Of a stretch of DNA of 64,000 nt, positions 36,747 through 46,206 are shown in pieces. Position numbers and translations under genes: made by a program. Positions within the stretch are counted from its first letter, which is position 1. Each line of letters begins with the position of its first letter. Source of the DNA: Lachnospiraceae bacterium (GTDB taxonomy: Bacteria > Bacillota_A > Clostridia > Lachnospirales > Lachnospiraceae); the NCBI GenBank assembly GCA_017620345.1, contig JAFZQP010000045.1, positions 1-64,000 on the forward strand, read 5' to 3'. The notes below the pieces were generated by a model. That model was given only the letters and a program-made list of their open reading frames with translations. It was not told the origin of the DNA and searched no databases.

Positions 36747-37673
36747 CTACACATTGAAAAGTGTCGGACTTGTCCAGTATGAAGGCATCGGTATATCAAT
36801 GAACGTAAGCAGCACAAGGATGATGACCAGTACCGCGATATAAGCAAGAAGCGATTTTTCCTTATAGAGCTTCTCAGGTTTCTGGACCGCCGAATCCGGT
36901 TTGAACGCAATGTACAGATAGAAACAGAACAGGCCGAACACAAACGGCATCGCGATGATGTATTCCATCCTGTACTTGATCATGAACACACCGATAAAGA
37001 ATGTCGCGCACATCGCATAAAAGAACGACGATACAAGAAGACTCGTCTCCGTGTAGTGCGCAAAGCTCTTTCTGTAGAGCCCCGCCACGGACGGATCTCC
37101 GATCATCCTGTATTCGGCAAACCTCTTGGTCGCCATAAGAAACGCACCCGCAAACCAGTACCCTATCAGTATACTGCTGGGCGGCTGATACTCCTGCGTG
37201 ATTATGAACCATCCGAGAAGGAGTCTTATCATATTGTTGATCGACTCTGACAGGACATCCAGATACGGGATATCCTTTGTTCTTATCGGCTTGACGTTAT
37301 AGAGCACACCCATCAAAAGGAGCCACAGTTCCATATACAGGAACATCTTTCCGACAAAGAACGAAAGCCCTACTCCGAGAATGATAAGGATGATATACTC
37401 CGTCATAACAAGCGAAAACTTCATGTTAGCCGATACTACCGGCCTGTTCTTCTTGGTCGGATGATACTTGTCGAACTCGGCATCAAGCCATTCGTTTATC
37501 ACATAATTCGCCGACGCGATAAAACACGTTGCCATGAACCCGAGAACAAACCTTATGATCACTTCGGGTGAAAATGTAAAATCAGTCAGCAATATCGCTA
37601 TCGCGACACCGGGTAATATAAATGCATTTTTGACCCAATGATCCGGACGTGCGATCTTGATATAATTCTTCAT
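36747..37673 (-). CDS. UbiA-family prenyltransferase resembling decaprenyl-phosphate phosphoribosyltransferase
   Basis: This 308-aa protein has about nine membrane helices. The first Asp-rich motif is NYVINEWLDAEFDKYHPTK (about residues 61-80), with N-x-x-x-N-x-x-x-D-x-x-x-D spacing followed by H-P-T-K-x-x-R-P. That tail matches the style of the Rv3806c-type enzyme, which attaches phosphoribose to polyprenyl phosphate, better than quinone-pathway UbiA. The second Asp motif region is less clear. The neighbouring HAD phosphatase and glycan genes support a lipid-linked pentose donor. It follows rpe by 30 nt with an AAGGAGAG ribosome site, so it may be read from the upstream housekeeping genes. 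Confidence 0.85.
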   Translation of the reverse strand: MKNYIKIARPDHWVKNAFILPGVAIAILLTDFTFSPEVIIRFVLGFMATCFIASANYVINEWLDAEFDKYHPTKKNRPVVSANMKFSLVMTEYIILIILGVGLSFFVGKMFLYMELWLLLMGVLYNVKPIRTKDIPYLDVLSESINNMIRLLLGWFIITQEYQPPSSILIGYWFAGAFLMATKRFAEYRMIGDPSVAGLYRKSFAHYTETSLLVSSFFYAMCATFFIGVFMIKYRMEYIIAMPFVFGLFCFYLYIAFKPDSAVQKPEKLYKEKSLLAYIAVLVIILVLLTFIDIPMPSYWTSPTLFNV

Positions 37674-37703
37674 GTATACTCTCCTTTATATGTTTGCGAT
37701 CCG

Positions 37704-38363
37704 TTAACTGTATCTTTTGAACAGGTCTGAAAAATATCTTGTGTTTGCTTCCACATCACCGCCGAATATCGATGATCCCATGACAATGACATTTGCTCCG
37801 GCATCAAGCACGGTTGTTACGTTTTCACGCGTTATCCCGCCGTCAACCTGTATGTCTGTATCAAGGCCATTCTCTGAAAGTTTGTCGCGAAGGTTTCTGA
37901 TCTTGTCGGTACACATTTCCATGTACTTCTGGCCTCCGAATCCCGGCTCTACCGTCATGACGAGAAACATATCCGCTTTACCGAAAAACGGCGTCAGCGT
38001 CTCTATGTCCGTATGAGGTTTGATGGCTATCCCGGCCTTCTTTCCCCTGTCATGGATCCTGTCTATCGTCTCGGAAAGCGGTACACACGCTTCCTGATGA
38101 ACAGTCACTATATCCGCACCCGCATCAATGAACTTATCAATGTATCTTTCCGGTGCCTGTACCATCAGGTGTACATCCAATACCTTGTCAGTCGCCTTGC
38201 GGACTGATGTCAGTACCGGTATGCCGAATGAGATGTTCGGAACAAACATCCCGTCCATGACATCGAAGTGAAAGTAATCATTCCCACCCGACTCAGCCTT
38301 CTTCATCTGCTCACCGAGAATGGTAAAATCGGAAGCAAGGATTGAAGGTGATAAAATAACCAT
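37704..38363 (-). CDS. rpe: Ribulose-phosphate 3-epimerase
   Basis: Rpe interconverts ribulose-5-phosphate and xylulose-5-phosphate. This TIM-barrel protein of about 219 aa starts LSPSILASDF, with the metal-binding HFDVMDGMFVPNISFG, the VHLMV His and the C-terminal phosphate-binding GGDVEANTRYF region. The DGGI motif is present in QVDGGITRENV. The ATG at 38363 is chosen: AAGGAG lies 9 nt upstream, and a TTG at 38369 lies too close. It follows rsgA by 2 nt, and the order prkC-rsgA-rpe is typical of Firmicutes. Confidence 0.97.
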   Translation of the reverse strand: MVILSPSILASDFTILGEQMKKAESGGNDYFHFDVMDGMFVPNISFGIPVLTSVRKATDKVLDVHLMVQAPERYIDKFIDAGADIVTVHQEACVPLSETIDRIHDRGKKAGIAIKPHTDIETLTPFFGKADMFLVMTVEPGFGGQKYMEMCTDKIRNLRDKLSENGLDTDIQVDGGITRENVTTVLDAGANVIVMGSSIFGGDVEANTRYFSDLFKRYS

Positions 38364-38365
38364 CG

Positions 38366-39244
38366 TCAATATCTCCTTGATCTAGCTAATTCATTGTAGA
38401 TGTATACATAATCATCGTATCTTCTGCGCGATATCTCACCGTTTTCGACTGCACATTTGACGCCGCAGTCCGGCTCGTGCGTATGTGAGCACGGAGAAAA
38501 CCGGCAATTCAGGTATCCTGTAAACTCTTCATAGTGATCCGCAAGTTCCTCCGGTCTTATATCAAACAGCTCGAATGAACCGAATCCCGGTGTATCGACT
38601 ATATAAGTATTCTTCATGATCGGGATTATCTCGGAATGTCTTGTGGTATGTTTCCCCCTTGCAAGCTTTTCCGATATCTCACCGGTCTTCTGAGCATCCG
38701 TGCGTGTAATGCAGTTTATTATCGATGACTTGCCGACTCCCGACGGACCCGCTACAACAGTTGTCTTATCCGCAAGGGCAGATATCAGGTCGTCGATCCC
38801 TTCCCCGGCCTTTGCGCTTGTAATGAATATCCTGCTCCCGCATCCCCTGTAATCATGCGCGACCGTATCCGCAAGATCATCGCTCGCAAGATCCTCTTTA
38901 TTAAAGCATATTAGCACAGGTATTCCCTGTGCTCTGTATTGCAGGATCATCTTATCGAGTGTCACGAAGTTCGGTTCCGGGCTCGTCAGTGCAAATATGA
39001 TCAGTGCCTGATCGACATTTGATACGTTGGGTCTTATGAGTTCATTGCTGCGCTCAAGAATATCCGAAACATTTCCTATCTTCTCATCGTCGGACACAAT
39101 ATCTATCTCAACATGATCGCCGACAAGCGGTTTCATATTATCATGTCTGAACAGCCCTTTTGCCTTGCATGTAAACAGCCCGTCATCGGTATCGACATAA
39201 TAAAAGCCGCCTATCCCTTTGATTATCCTGCCCTTCATGCTCAT
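38366..39244 (-). CDS. rsgA: Ribosome small-subunit assembly GTPase RsgA
   Basis: RsgA is a circularly permuted GTPase that tests 30S maturation. The ATG at 39244 (MSMKGRIIKG) overlaps the kinase stop as ATGA and gives 292 aa, the family norm. The longer frame adds residues with no family match. An OB domain (about 1-65) is followed by the G4 motif CFNKEDL, G1 AGPSGVGKSSIIN and G3 DTPGFG, in permuted order. The C-terminal zinc site has CRFSPCSHTHEPDCGVKCAV. It sits in the conserved PP2C-prkC-rsgA-rpe block. Confidence 0.97.
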   Translation of the reverse strand: MSMKGRIIKGIGGFYYVDTDDGLFTCKAKGLFRHDNMKPLVGDHVEIDIVSDDEKIGNVSDILERSNELIRPNVSNVDQALIIFALTSPEPNFVTLDKMILQYRAQGIPVLICFNKEDLASDDLADTVAHDYRGCGSRIFITSAKAGEGIDDLISALADKTTVVAGPSGVGKSSIINCITRTDAQKTGEISEKLARGKHTTRHSEIIPIMKNTYIVDTPGFGSFELFDIRPEELADHYEEFTGYLNCRFSPCSHTHEPDCGVKCAVENGEISRRRYDDYVYIYNELARSRRY

Positions 39245-41448
39245 TCTTCCGCCGTGAACGTAACTGCCGTCGGATTGGTAGTCTCCCATGTTCCCTCTGC
39301 CGACAGATATGTTATCGTGATGGCTCCGGAGGAGATATCGTTTATTCCCTTCTTGGATACATTATAAGGGAATGTGGTTGTTGAAAATCTTCCGAGTTCC
39401 TCACCTGCGGGGCTGAGCAGTACGATCACCGCTTCGGATCCTTCCATGAAATTGGCGGGTGCACCGACATCGACCGAACACGAATACGATACCGTCTTCT
39501 TACCGAGACTGACCTTTAAGTCTACCGCGGTTCCCTTGTCAACCATTCCTCCCGCAGCCGGTGACTGTGAAGTTACTTTGCCCTTTTCGACAGTATCCGA
39601 ATTTTCTTCGGCAACCGTTCCGATAGACAGGCCTTCTTCTTCTATAACTACCTTTGCTTCTTCCTCGGTCTTGCCTGTAAGATCCGGCATCGTTATCTGT
39701 TCAACATTCTTGCCGGAACTGATGACGACGGTGATCGGGCTTCCTTTTGCAGCCGTTGTTGCTCCGAGTGGATTCTGAGAGATGACATTACCCTTCTCCA
39801 CGGTATCGCTTTCCTGGAGCTGCTTCTGCATCGCAAAGCCTTCATTCTCAAGCATGACCTTGGCCTCAGCCTCGGACAGTCCGACAACATCCGGAACATT
39901 TACGCCTACGATCTTGCCGCTCGACACAACAAGATTGAGTACCGTACCTGCAGGAACCTCGGTATTACCTTCGATATCCTGAGATACTATATAATCCTTG
40001 TCATACTCGGTGGATTCCTTGTATGTCGCCTTGGCAGTAAGTCCTGCTTTGGTAAGCGCCTCTCCCGCCTCGGCAACGGTCATACCGACAACATTTGGAA
40101 CTATTGCGGTCGATGAAGATGATGTCTCTATCGTCAGTTCCTCACCGCCGTCTGATGAGTCACCGGAGAATGCACCGAAGACTTTTCCTATGACGACTAT
40201 CGCTATTATCGTTATGATGATGGCCGCAACAACGAGCAGTATCGTGACGGCTTTTTCCATCTTGGGATCTACATCATCGTCAAGTTCGTCTTCGTAATAA
40301 TCTTTTCTGTCAGGCTTCTTAGGCTTGGTATTCTTCGTTTTGGGATTCCGGTTTGCGGCAGGCTTTCTTGTTTCTTCTTTCCTTGTCTTTGGCGGCTTCC
40401 TGTCCCTTACTCCAAATACATCTTCATAATCATCCTCATATGCGTCATCCGTTTCCTGTTCATATGACGCCTTCCTCGGAGCAGGTCTTGGCTCCTCCTG
40501 AGGGATCGGCATGATGTTGTCCGTATTGACGAATGCAGTCTGATTCCTTATCTGAATCTTCTCCTGATCGGAGATGTTCTTGGTACCTCCCTCACTCGCA
40601 GGCTCGGAAAATACAACAAATTCTTCATCGGGATTCGTGAGCGAATGCTTGAGGTCGCGTATCAGCTGACCTACATTGGCATATCTTCTGTCAGGGTTCT
40701 TCTGACAGCACTTGGATATGATCTGTTCCACGCTGATCGGAACATCGGGAACATAGATCCTCGGAGACGGCATCTCTTCCTGTATATGCTTTATCGCAAC
40801 GGCAACCGTTGTTTCACCGTCGAACGGAACATGACCGGTCACCATCTCAAACAAAGTGATACCGATCGAATAGATATCGCTCTTGGCATCGGAATACCCT
40901 CCGCGTGCCTGTTCCGGCGAAGTATAGTGCACGGATCCCATTGCATGCGAAGTAACGGTATTGCTTGTTGCAGCCTTGGCGATACCGAAATCAGCAACCT
41001 TGACCTTACCTTCCTTGGATATGATTATGTTCTGAGGCTTAATATCCCTGTGGATGATACCGTTATTGTGTGCGGCCTCGATACCCATTGATACCTGAAT
41101 AGCAATGCTGACCGCTTCCTTGGATGTGAGGCGGATCTTCTTTTCGATGTAATGTTTGAGAGTGATGCCCTCGACAAGTTCCATGACGAAGTAATACATC
41201 CTTCTCTCTTCACCGACATCGTACACATTAACGATATTGGGATGCATCAGACCTGCTGCGGCCTGTGCCTCTGCTTTGAATTTGGAGACAAACCCCGAAT
41301 CCGAAGAAAACTCGGGCTTAAGTACCTTTATTGCTACGAACCTGTTGAGCTTATGGCATTTGGCCTTATACACATCGGCCATGCCGCCGCTCCCGATCAG
41401 TTCGAGTATCTCATATCTGTCCCCTAAAAAAGTTCCTATTTCCAGCAT
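39241..41448 (-). CDS. prkC: PASTA-domain serine/threonine kinase PrkC (Stk1)
   Basis: This membrane kinase senses muropeptides and cell-wall state. The kinase domain (about residues 10-275) has GSGGMADVYKA, the AIKVLK lysine, HRDIKPQNI and DFGIAK. A Lys/Arg/Glu-rich linker is followed by one helix (about 400-425). Three PASTA domains then follow (starting at PNVVGMTVAEAGEA, PDVVGLSEAEAK and PDLTGKTEEEAK), and an extra extracellular C-terminal domain of about 90 residues, with sequence unlike PASTA, closes the protein. It is contiguous with its cognate phosphatase gene. The 735-aa length is slightly above average because of that end domain. Confidence 0.97.
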   Translation of the reverse strand: MLEIGTFLGDRYEILELIGSGGMADVYKAKCHKLNRFVAIKVLKPEFSSDSGFVSKFKAEAQAAAGLMHPNIVNVYDVGEERRMYYFVMELVEGITLKHYIEKKIRLTSKEAVSIAIQVSMGIEAAHNNGIIHRDIKPQNIIISKEGKVKVADFGIAKAATSNTVTSHAMGSVHYTSPEQARGGYSDAKSDIYSIGITLFEMVTGHVPFDGETTVAVAIKHIQEEMPSPRIYVPDVPISVEQIISKCCQKNPDRRYANVGQLIRDLKHSLTNPDEEFVVFSEPASEGGTKNISDQEKIQIRNQTAFVNTDNIMPIPQEEPRPAPRKASYEQETDDAYEDDYEDVFGVRDRKPPKTRKEETRKPAANRNPKTKNTKPKKPDRKDYYEDELDDDVDPKMEKAVTILLVVAAIIITIIAIVVIGKVFGAFSGDSSDGGEELTIETSSSSTAIVPNVVGMTVAEAGEALTKAGLTAKATYKESTEYDKDYIVSQDIEGNTEVPAGTVLNLVVSSGKIVGVNVPDVVGLSEAEAKVMLENEGFAMQKQLQESDTVEKGNVISQNPLGATTAAKGSPITVVISSGKNVEQITMPDLTGKTEEEAKVVIEEEGLSIGTVAEENSDTVEKGKVTSQSPAAGGMVDKGTAVDLKVSLGKKTVSYSCSVDVGAPANFMEGSEAVIVLLSPAGEELGRFSTTTFPYNVSKKGINDISSGAITITYLSAEGTWETTNPTAVTFTAEE

Positions 41449-42183
41449 TTATCTCTCCTCCGACGATTCAATGATAACAACCCCTATATTATCCTTCCCG
41501 CCGTTATGATTTGCCATTTTTATCAGGTTTTCCGCAATGTCGGGCACATCAACACTGGTCTTGATGATCCTGAGTATCTCATCATCATCCACCATGTTGG
41601 TAAGTCCGTCGGTGCACATCAGGATCACATCTCCGATATTGAGCTCAACCTCAAAGAAATCGATCTCCACCGAAGGTGCGGCACCTATCGCGCGGGTGAT
41701 TATGTTCTTGTCCGGATGTGACTTGGCCTGGCTTTCATCAAGAGAGCCTTTTCTGACAAGTTCGGCAACAAGCGAATGATCCTTAGTGACCTGTGTTATA
41801 TCCTTATCTATCAGATAGAGACGGCTGTCTCCGACATTTGCAACATAGAGTATGTCATCAGATATCGTTGCGACGACACACGTTGTTCCCATACCCGCAA
41901 AATCTGGCTCCATCGAAGCCTTGTCATATATCTCCGTATTGGCTATCGTTATCGCTTCGCGCATTATCTTAATGGGTGATTTATCCTCACACACCTCAAC
42001 CTCGCGCTCTATAGCCTTGACCGTATATGCCGATGCGTAATCACCGGCCTTGTGTCCGCCCATACCGTCACAGACGATGAACAGGTTATTAAGATTGCCG
42101 AGCGGGTGCTCACAGGTATATACGGTATCCTGATTAAGCTTTCTCTTTCGACCTATGTCGGTCATTGAATAAGTCCTGAGCAT
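41449..42183 (-). CDS. prpC: PP2C-type Ser/Thr protein phosphatase (PrpC/Stp)
   Basis: This 244-aa soluble Mn/Mg-dependent phosphatase reverses PrkC phosphorylation. Its motifs are FIVCDGMGGHKAGDYAS for metal binding, GMGTTCV, VGDSRLYL and CTDGLTNMV, with the final KDNIGVVII metal site. It starts MLRTYSMTDIGRKRKLNQDT, the usual form with the metal-site RxxNQD pattern. The gene abuts prkC with no intergenic nucleotide and follows rlmN by 10 nt. Confidence 0.96.
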   Translation of the reverse strand: MLRTYSMTDIGRKRKLNQDTVYTCEHPLGNLNNLFIVCDGMGGHKAGDYASAYTVKAIEREVEVCEDKSPIKIMREAITIANTEIYDKASMEPDFAGMGTTCVVATISDDILYVANVGDSRLYLIDKDITQVTKDHSLVAELVRKGSLDESQAKSHPDKNIITRAIGAAPSVEIDFFEVELNIGDVILMCTDGLTNMVDDDEILRIIKTSVDVPDIAENLIKMANHNGGKDNIGVVIIESSEER

Positions 42184-42193
42184 TAACTCTCTC

Positions 42194-43231
42194 CTACAGT
42201 GATTCTATGTATTTGCGGCGCAACTGACCGCAGGACGCCTGTCTATCGCGCCCCATTTCCCTTCTTATAGTAACATTTATATTGTTTTTTTCAAGTTTAT
42301 TTTTAAGCTCCACAGCGTCTTTGCGGCTTGTCGGGCTGTAGTTTCTCTCCTCTATCGGATTGATCGGAATGAGATTTACATGAGCTGCCAGACTCTTTGC
42401 GATCCCGGCAAGAAGAACCGCATCCTCCGCTGTATCGTTAAACCCCGATATCAGGCTGTATTCAAGCGTTATCCGCCTGTTTGTCTTTTCAAAATAGTAT
42501 CTGCACGCATCTGTTATCTCGGAAACGGAATATCTGTTTGCAACGGGCATTATAGTCTTTCTTTTTTCGTCCGTGACAGCATGGAGTGAGATCGCGAGCG
42601 TTATCTGGTATTTCCTGTCTGCAAGCTGTCTTATCTTAGGGACTATCCCACACGTACTGGCCGTTATGTTCCTCGCGCTTATGCAGGAGCCCCGGCTGTC
42701 GGTGATCAGTTCGATAAAACCGGTAAAATTGTCAAAATTATCAAGCGGCTCCCCGCTTCCCATGACAACAACGTGGCTCACTCTTTCACCGATATCGGCC
42801 TCTACCGAATAGATCTGCGCCGCCATCTCACCCGCAGTCAGGTTCCTTACAAGACCGTCAACGGTTGACGCGCAGAACCTGCAGCCCATCCTGCAGCCTA
42901 CCTGTGAACTTATGCATACGCTGTTACCGTGTTCGTACTTCAGCAAAACGGTCTCAATGACATTCCCGTCATGGAGCCTGTGAATGTATTTACGCGTTCC
43001 GTCCTCAGACACAAGCGTACTTACTGCCTGTACGGTATATACCGCATATTCCTCTGACAGTCTTTCGCGGAGTTTTTGCGACAGATTGGACATCTCCGAA
43101 AAGTCATTTACCTTTTTGACGTGCAGCCAGTCAAATATCTGGTCTGCGCGAAAGGGTTTCTCCCCCAAAGATGTCATGCATTCCTTAAGTTTATCGTATG
43201 AAAATGATCTTATGTCTTCTTTTTCGTTCAT
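42194..43231 (-). CDS. rlmN: Dual-specificity rRNA/tRNA adenine-C2 methyltransferase RlmN
   Basis: RlmN is a radical-SAM enzyme that methylates A2503 of 23S rRNA and A37 of some tRNAs. The 345-aa protein has the cluster motif CRMGCRFC (near residue 115), an N-terminal domain with KPFRADQIFDWLH, GSGEPLDN, and ASTCGIVPKI. A C-terminal Cys lies in RQASCGQL, as needed for the methyl-Cys chemistry. The gene overlaps rsmB by 4 nt. The Cys content and order are normal, so RlmN is favoured over Cfr. Confidence 0.97.
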   Translation of the reverse strand: MNEKEDIRSFSYDKLKECMTSLGEKPFRADQIFDWLHVKKVNDFSEMSNLSQKLRERLSEEYAVYTVQAVSTLVSEDGTRKYIHRLHDGNVIETVLLKYEHGNSVCISSQVGCRMGCRFCASTVDGLVRNLTAGEMAAQIYSVEADIGERVSHVVVMGSGEPLDNFDNFTGFIELITDSRGSCISARNITASTCGIVPKIRQLADRKYQITLAISLHAVTDEKRKTIMPVANRYSVSEITDACRYYFEKTNRRITLEYSLISGFNDTAEDAVLLAGIAKSLAAHVNLIPINPIEERNYSPTSRKDAVELKNKLEKNNINVTIRREMGRDRQASCGQLRRKYIESL

Positions 43232-44544
43232 TTTGTAAGTCTGGCAATAAAGAAGCCGTCCGTAAGCCCGTCCTTTCCGTACAGCTGTACATAACCGTCA
43301 GTTGCCGTATCAGCCTTAAGCATATCTGGAAGCAGATCGTAAATATCAACCGTGTGCATTCCGAGCACGTCCGTAAGATACGAAAGGTTTCCCTCGTTCT
43401 CTTCCCGCGAACAGGTGCATGTACTGAACATAAGAGTTCCTCCGGGCTTGACATACTTTACCGCGTTATCAAGAATTGCGCGCTGGAGTATCACAAGATC
43501 ATCGATCGCATCACTCGTCAGACCGTATTTGATATCGTTTTTTCTTCCCATAACCCCCAGTCCGGAGCACGGAACGTCCGCTATTACAACATCGCCCTTT
43601 TCATAAAGCGTTTCGTCATAAACAGTTGCATCGCCTACGGCGGCGGTAACATTTCCGAATCCGCATCTTCGTATGTTCTCGCGGATCTTTTCGACCTTCT
43701 TTTCGGATACGTCGAATGACAGAACCCGGCCTTTCGTACATATATCGGCGGCATGCATCGATTTGCCTCCGGGAGCGGCACACAGATCGATCACCGTATC
43801 ATCCTGTCTGATCCCCGAAAGGAGCCCGACAAGAGCGGAAGCGGTGTCCATTATACATATACTGCCGTTCGCAAATGCCGGGATATCCGGAACGGTATCA
43901 AAGTCGTCAAGTATTATCACTTCCTTGCAGACATCCGAAGCCCTTCCGGAGCACTCCGACAGAGCCTGTTCAACTGTTGTTTGGGACAGATTGACTCTTG
44001 CCGTGACATTCCTTACGCTCACCGATGATCCCAGGAGCGTCTGTGCATTCTCCCTGCCCTGTTCTCTGATAAGTTTATCGACGATCCACTTCGGACATGA
44101 GTATTTTACAGACATGTACTCTGTCAGATCCGTATCGGCCGAAGGCCATTTGATATCATCTTTGTGTCTGGCGATGGACCTGAGCACTCCGTTAACGAAT
44201 CCGGACAGCGCAGAAAGCCCTGTCTTTCGCGTCAGCCTGACCGTTTCATTCACGGCCGCGAACTGGGCAACACCGTCCATATACAGCAGCTGATATGTAC
44301 CCATCCGAAGGAGCACCCTGATCTGCTTTTTCATCTTCGATGTACTTATCTTACTGTAACAGTCGATCACGTAATCAAGTGTTATCCTGCGCTCCGTAAC
44401 TCCTTCAATGAGTATCTTAAGGAAGCTTCTCGACTGCCTGTCGAGATATGAATACTTATCAAGGACATCCTTCGTAAGCGTGATACTTCTGCCGTCCTCT
44501 GCCGCAAGGAGTGCTTCGTATGCAACGGCTCTTACATCAGTCAC
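43228..44544 (-). CDS. rsmB: 16S rRNA m5C967 methyltransferase RsmB (Sun)
   Basis: This protein of about 438 aa has a NusB-like N-terminal RNA-binding domain (about residues 1-140) and a SAM-dependent methyltransferase domain. Motifs are DLCAAPGGKSMHAA for SAM binding, the catalytic Cys pair in DVPCSGLGVMGRKNDI and STCTCSREENEG, and a final GFFIARL. The chosen start is the GTG at 44544 (VTDVRAVAYEALL) with AGGAG 5 nt before it; the 25 upstream residues are not conserved in style. It overlaps the peptidase gene by 8 nt, in the usual def-fmt-peptidase-rsmB-rlmN order. Confidence 0.95.
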   Translation of the reverse strand: MTDVRAVAYEALLAAEDGRSITLTKDVLDKYSYLDRQSRSFLKILIEGVTERRITLDYVIDCYSKISTSKMKKQIRVLLRMGTYQLLYMDGVAQFAAVNETVRLTRKTGLSALSGFVNGVLRSIARHKDDIKWPSADTDLTEYMSVKYSCPKWIVDKLIREQGRENAQTLLGSSVSVRNVTARVNLSQTTVEQALSECSGRASDVCKEVIILDDFDTVPDIPAFANGSICIMDTASALVGLLSGIRQDDTVIDLCAAPGGKSMHAADICTKGRVLSFDVSEKKVEKIRENIRRCGFGNVTAAVGDATVYDETLYEKGDVVIADVPCSGLGVMGRKNDIKYGLTSDAIDDLVILQRAILDNAVKYVKPGGTLMFSTCTCSREENEGNLSYLTDVLGMHTVDIYDLLPDMLKADTATDGYVQLYGKDGLTDGFFIARLTK

Positions 44545-45247
44545 GCCTGCTCCTGCCTCCCTGCGCGATGAGTATGAGTCGGAGCAATGACAGTATGGAG
44601 GCTGCCGCTGAAGCAACATATGTCATGGCGGCACTCTTTAATACCTTCTTTGCGCCTTCCATTTCTCCGTCACCGAGTATACCCATTTCGGATATAACCT
44701 CAAGCGCTCTTCTTGAAGCATCAAATTCAACCGGAAGCGTTGCAAGCTGGAATACAACACCGAATGCAAACAGCAGAACCCCGATGAACACAAGCGGTCT
44801 TAAAAAGCTCAGGATCAGTCCCGCTATCACGATCCACAATCCGTACTTTGATCCGAAATTTGCAACCGGAAGTATCGTACTCCTGATCCTGAGCGGGAAA
44901 TAATCTTCATCATGCTGTATGGCATGGCCGCATTCATGAGCCGCAACACTTATAGCCGACACGCTCGTACTGCCATATACAGTCTCTGAAAGACTGACGA
45001 CCTTTGTCGCGGGATTGAAGTGATCGGTAAGACTTCCCGACACCTGCTCAACCTTTGCATCATATATTCCTTTGCTCTTCAATATCTGCGCCGCCACCTG
45101 TGCTCCCGTAAGGCCTGACGATGACATCACCTTGGAATACCTGTTGAACGTTGATTTGACCATCCCGGACGTGATGAGACATAAAAGTGCTCCTATAAGC
45201 ACCAGTATTATACTTGGATCATTGTAATACATTCCTAAACCTCTCAT
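44537..45247 (-). CDS. Membrane zinc metallopeptidase, YugP family
   Basis: This protein of about 236 aa has an N-terminal helix, a catalytic motif VAAHECGHAIQH (HExxH), and two or three C-terminal helices (about residues 130-225). It matches the YugP-type membrane peptidases typically found next to fmt and rsmB. The substrate of the family is not established. The start may be the ATG at 45247 or the internal ATG at 45232 (MYYNDP, AGAGG 8 nt before it); family members usually begin MYY-like, favouring 45232. It lies 20 nt after fmt. Confidence 0.92.
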   Translation of the reverse strand: MRGLGMYYNDPSIILVLIGALLCLITSGMVKSTFNRYSKVMSSSGLTGAQVAAQILKSKGIYDAKVEQVSGSLTDHFNPATKVVSLSETVYGSTSVSAISVAAHECGHAIQHDEDYFPLRIRSTILPVANFGSKYGLWIVIAGLILSFLRPLVFIGVLLFAFGVVFQLATLPVEFDASRRALEVISEMGILGDGEMEGAKKVLKSAAMTYVASAAASILSLLRLILIAQGGRSRRD

Positions 45248-45267
45248 TGTCTGTCACCTTCCTTTTC

Positions 45268-46206
45268 TTATGCCAGCCCGAGTTTTGTACCCGGCTTTAT
45301 CGGATTTCCGAGCAGAAAATCATGCACGCTCATCTGTTTTTTCCCTTCAAGCTGGACGCCTGTTACCGACAGAGCGCCTTCGGAAAACGCTATCACAAGA
45401 TCATCTGCGGAAACGGATACCACGGTTCCGGCCACGCCTGTTACATCATCTTTGCAAACCGAGCAGTTTTTTATCTTGAGCATTTTTCCGTCAAGGTATG
45501 TATATACTCCCGGCCACGGCGTGAATGCTCTTACAAGTCTCTCGGCTCTTTGCGCCGAAACGGAAAAGTCGATAAGTCCCATATCTTTTTTTATCATACG
45601 GGCGTAGGTTGCCTTCGACTCATCCTGAGGCACATGCCGTGCCTCGTGTTTTTCTATGAGACGGAGTGTATCAACGGTAAGCTGCGCGCCGGCTTCCATC
45701 AGTTTATCAAACAGTGATTCGCCCGTTTCGTCATCCGCTATGTCGACAACGGCTGTTTCGATTATATCGCCCGTATCCACGCCTTCGTTCATCTGCTGGA
45801 TAGTGACTCCGGTTTGTTCTTCGCCGTCCGCTATTGCCCACTGGATCGGTGCGGCGCCTCTGTATTTCGGAAGGAGCGATGCATGTACATTGATGCATCC
45901 GTACTTCGGGATCGTTAATATCTCCGGTGAAAGTATCTGCCCGAATGCGGCTACTACATATATATCCGCATCGATCCCGCGAAGTTTTTGAACCTCGTCG
46001 GGAACTTTGATCTTCTCTGGCTGGAGCACCTGTATACCTTTTTCCAGTGCATATTCCTTAACGGGACTCGCAACCATCCTGCCGCTTCTTCCCTTCGGTC
46101 TGTCCGGCTGTGTGACAACGGCCACGACCTCATGATCGCTCTTTTGGATTATCGCTCTAAGTATCCCTGCGGCAAAATCAGGGGTCCCCATAAACAGTAT
46201 CTTCAT
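45268..46206 (-). CDS. fmt: Methionyl-tRNA formyltransferase
   Basis: Fmt formylates initiator methionyl-tRNA using 10-formyl-THF. The 312-aa length is normal. It starts MKILFMGTPDFAAG, with the catalytic motif HASLLPKYRGAAPIQWAI (Asn/His/Asp region) and GDIIETAVVDI. The C-terminal OB-like tRNA-binding domain (about residues 205-312) has AFTPWPGVYTYLDG. Its ATG overlaps the def stop by 4 nt, the standard def-fmt arrangement. Confidence 0.97.
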   Translation of the reverse strand: MKILFMGTPDFAAGILRAIIQKSDHEVVAVVTQPDRPKGRSGRMVASPVKEYALEKGIQVLQPEKIKVPDEVQKLRGIDADIYVVAAFGQILSPEILTIPKYGCINVHASLLPKYRGAAPIQWAIADGEEQTGVTIQQMNEGVDTGDIIETAVVDIADDETGESLFDKLMEAGAQLTVDTLRLIEKHEARHVPQDESKATYARMIKKDMGLIDFSVSAQRAERLVRAFTPWPGVYTYLDGKMLKIKNCSVCKDDVTGVAGTVVSVSADDLVIAFSEGALSVTGVQLEGKKQMSVHDFLLGNPIKPGTKLGLA

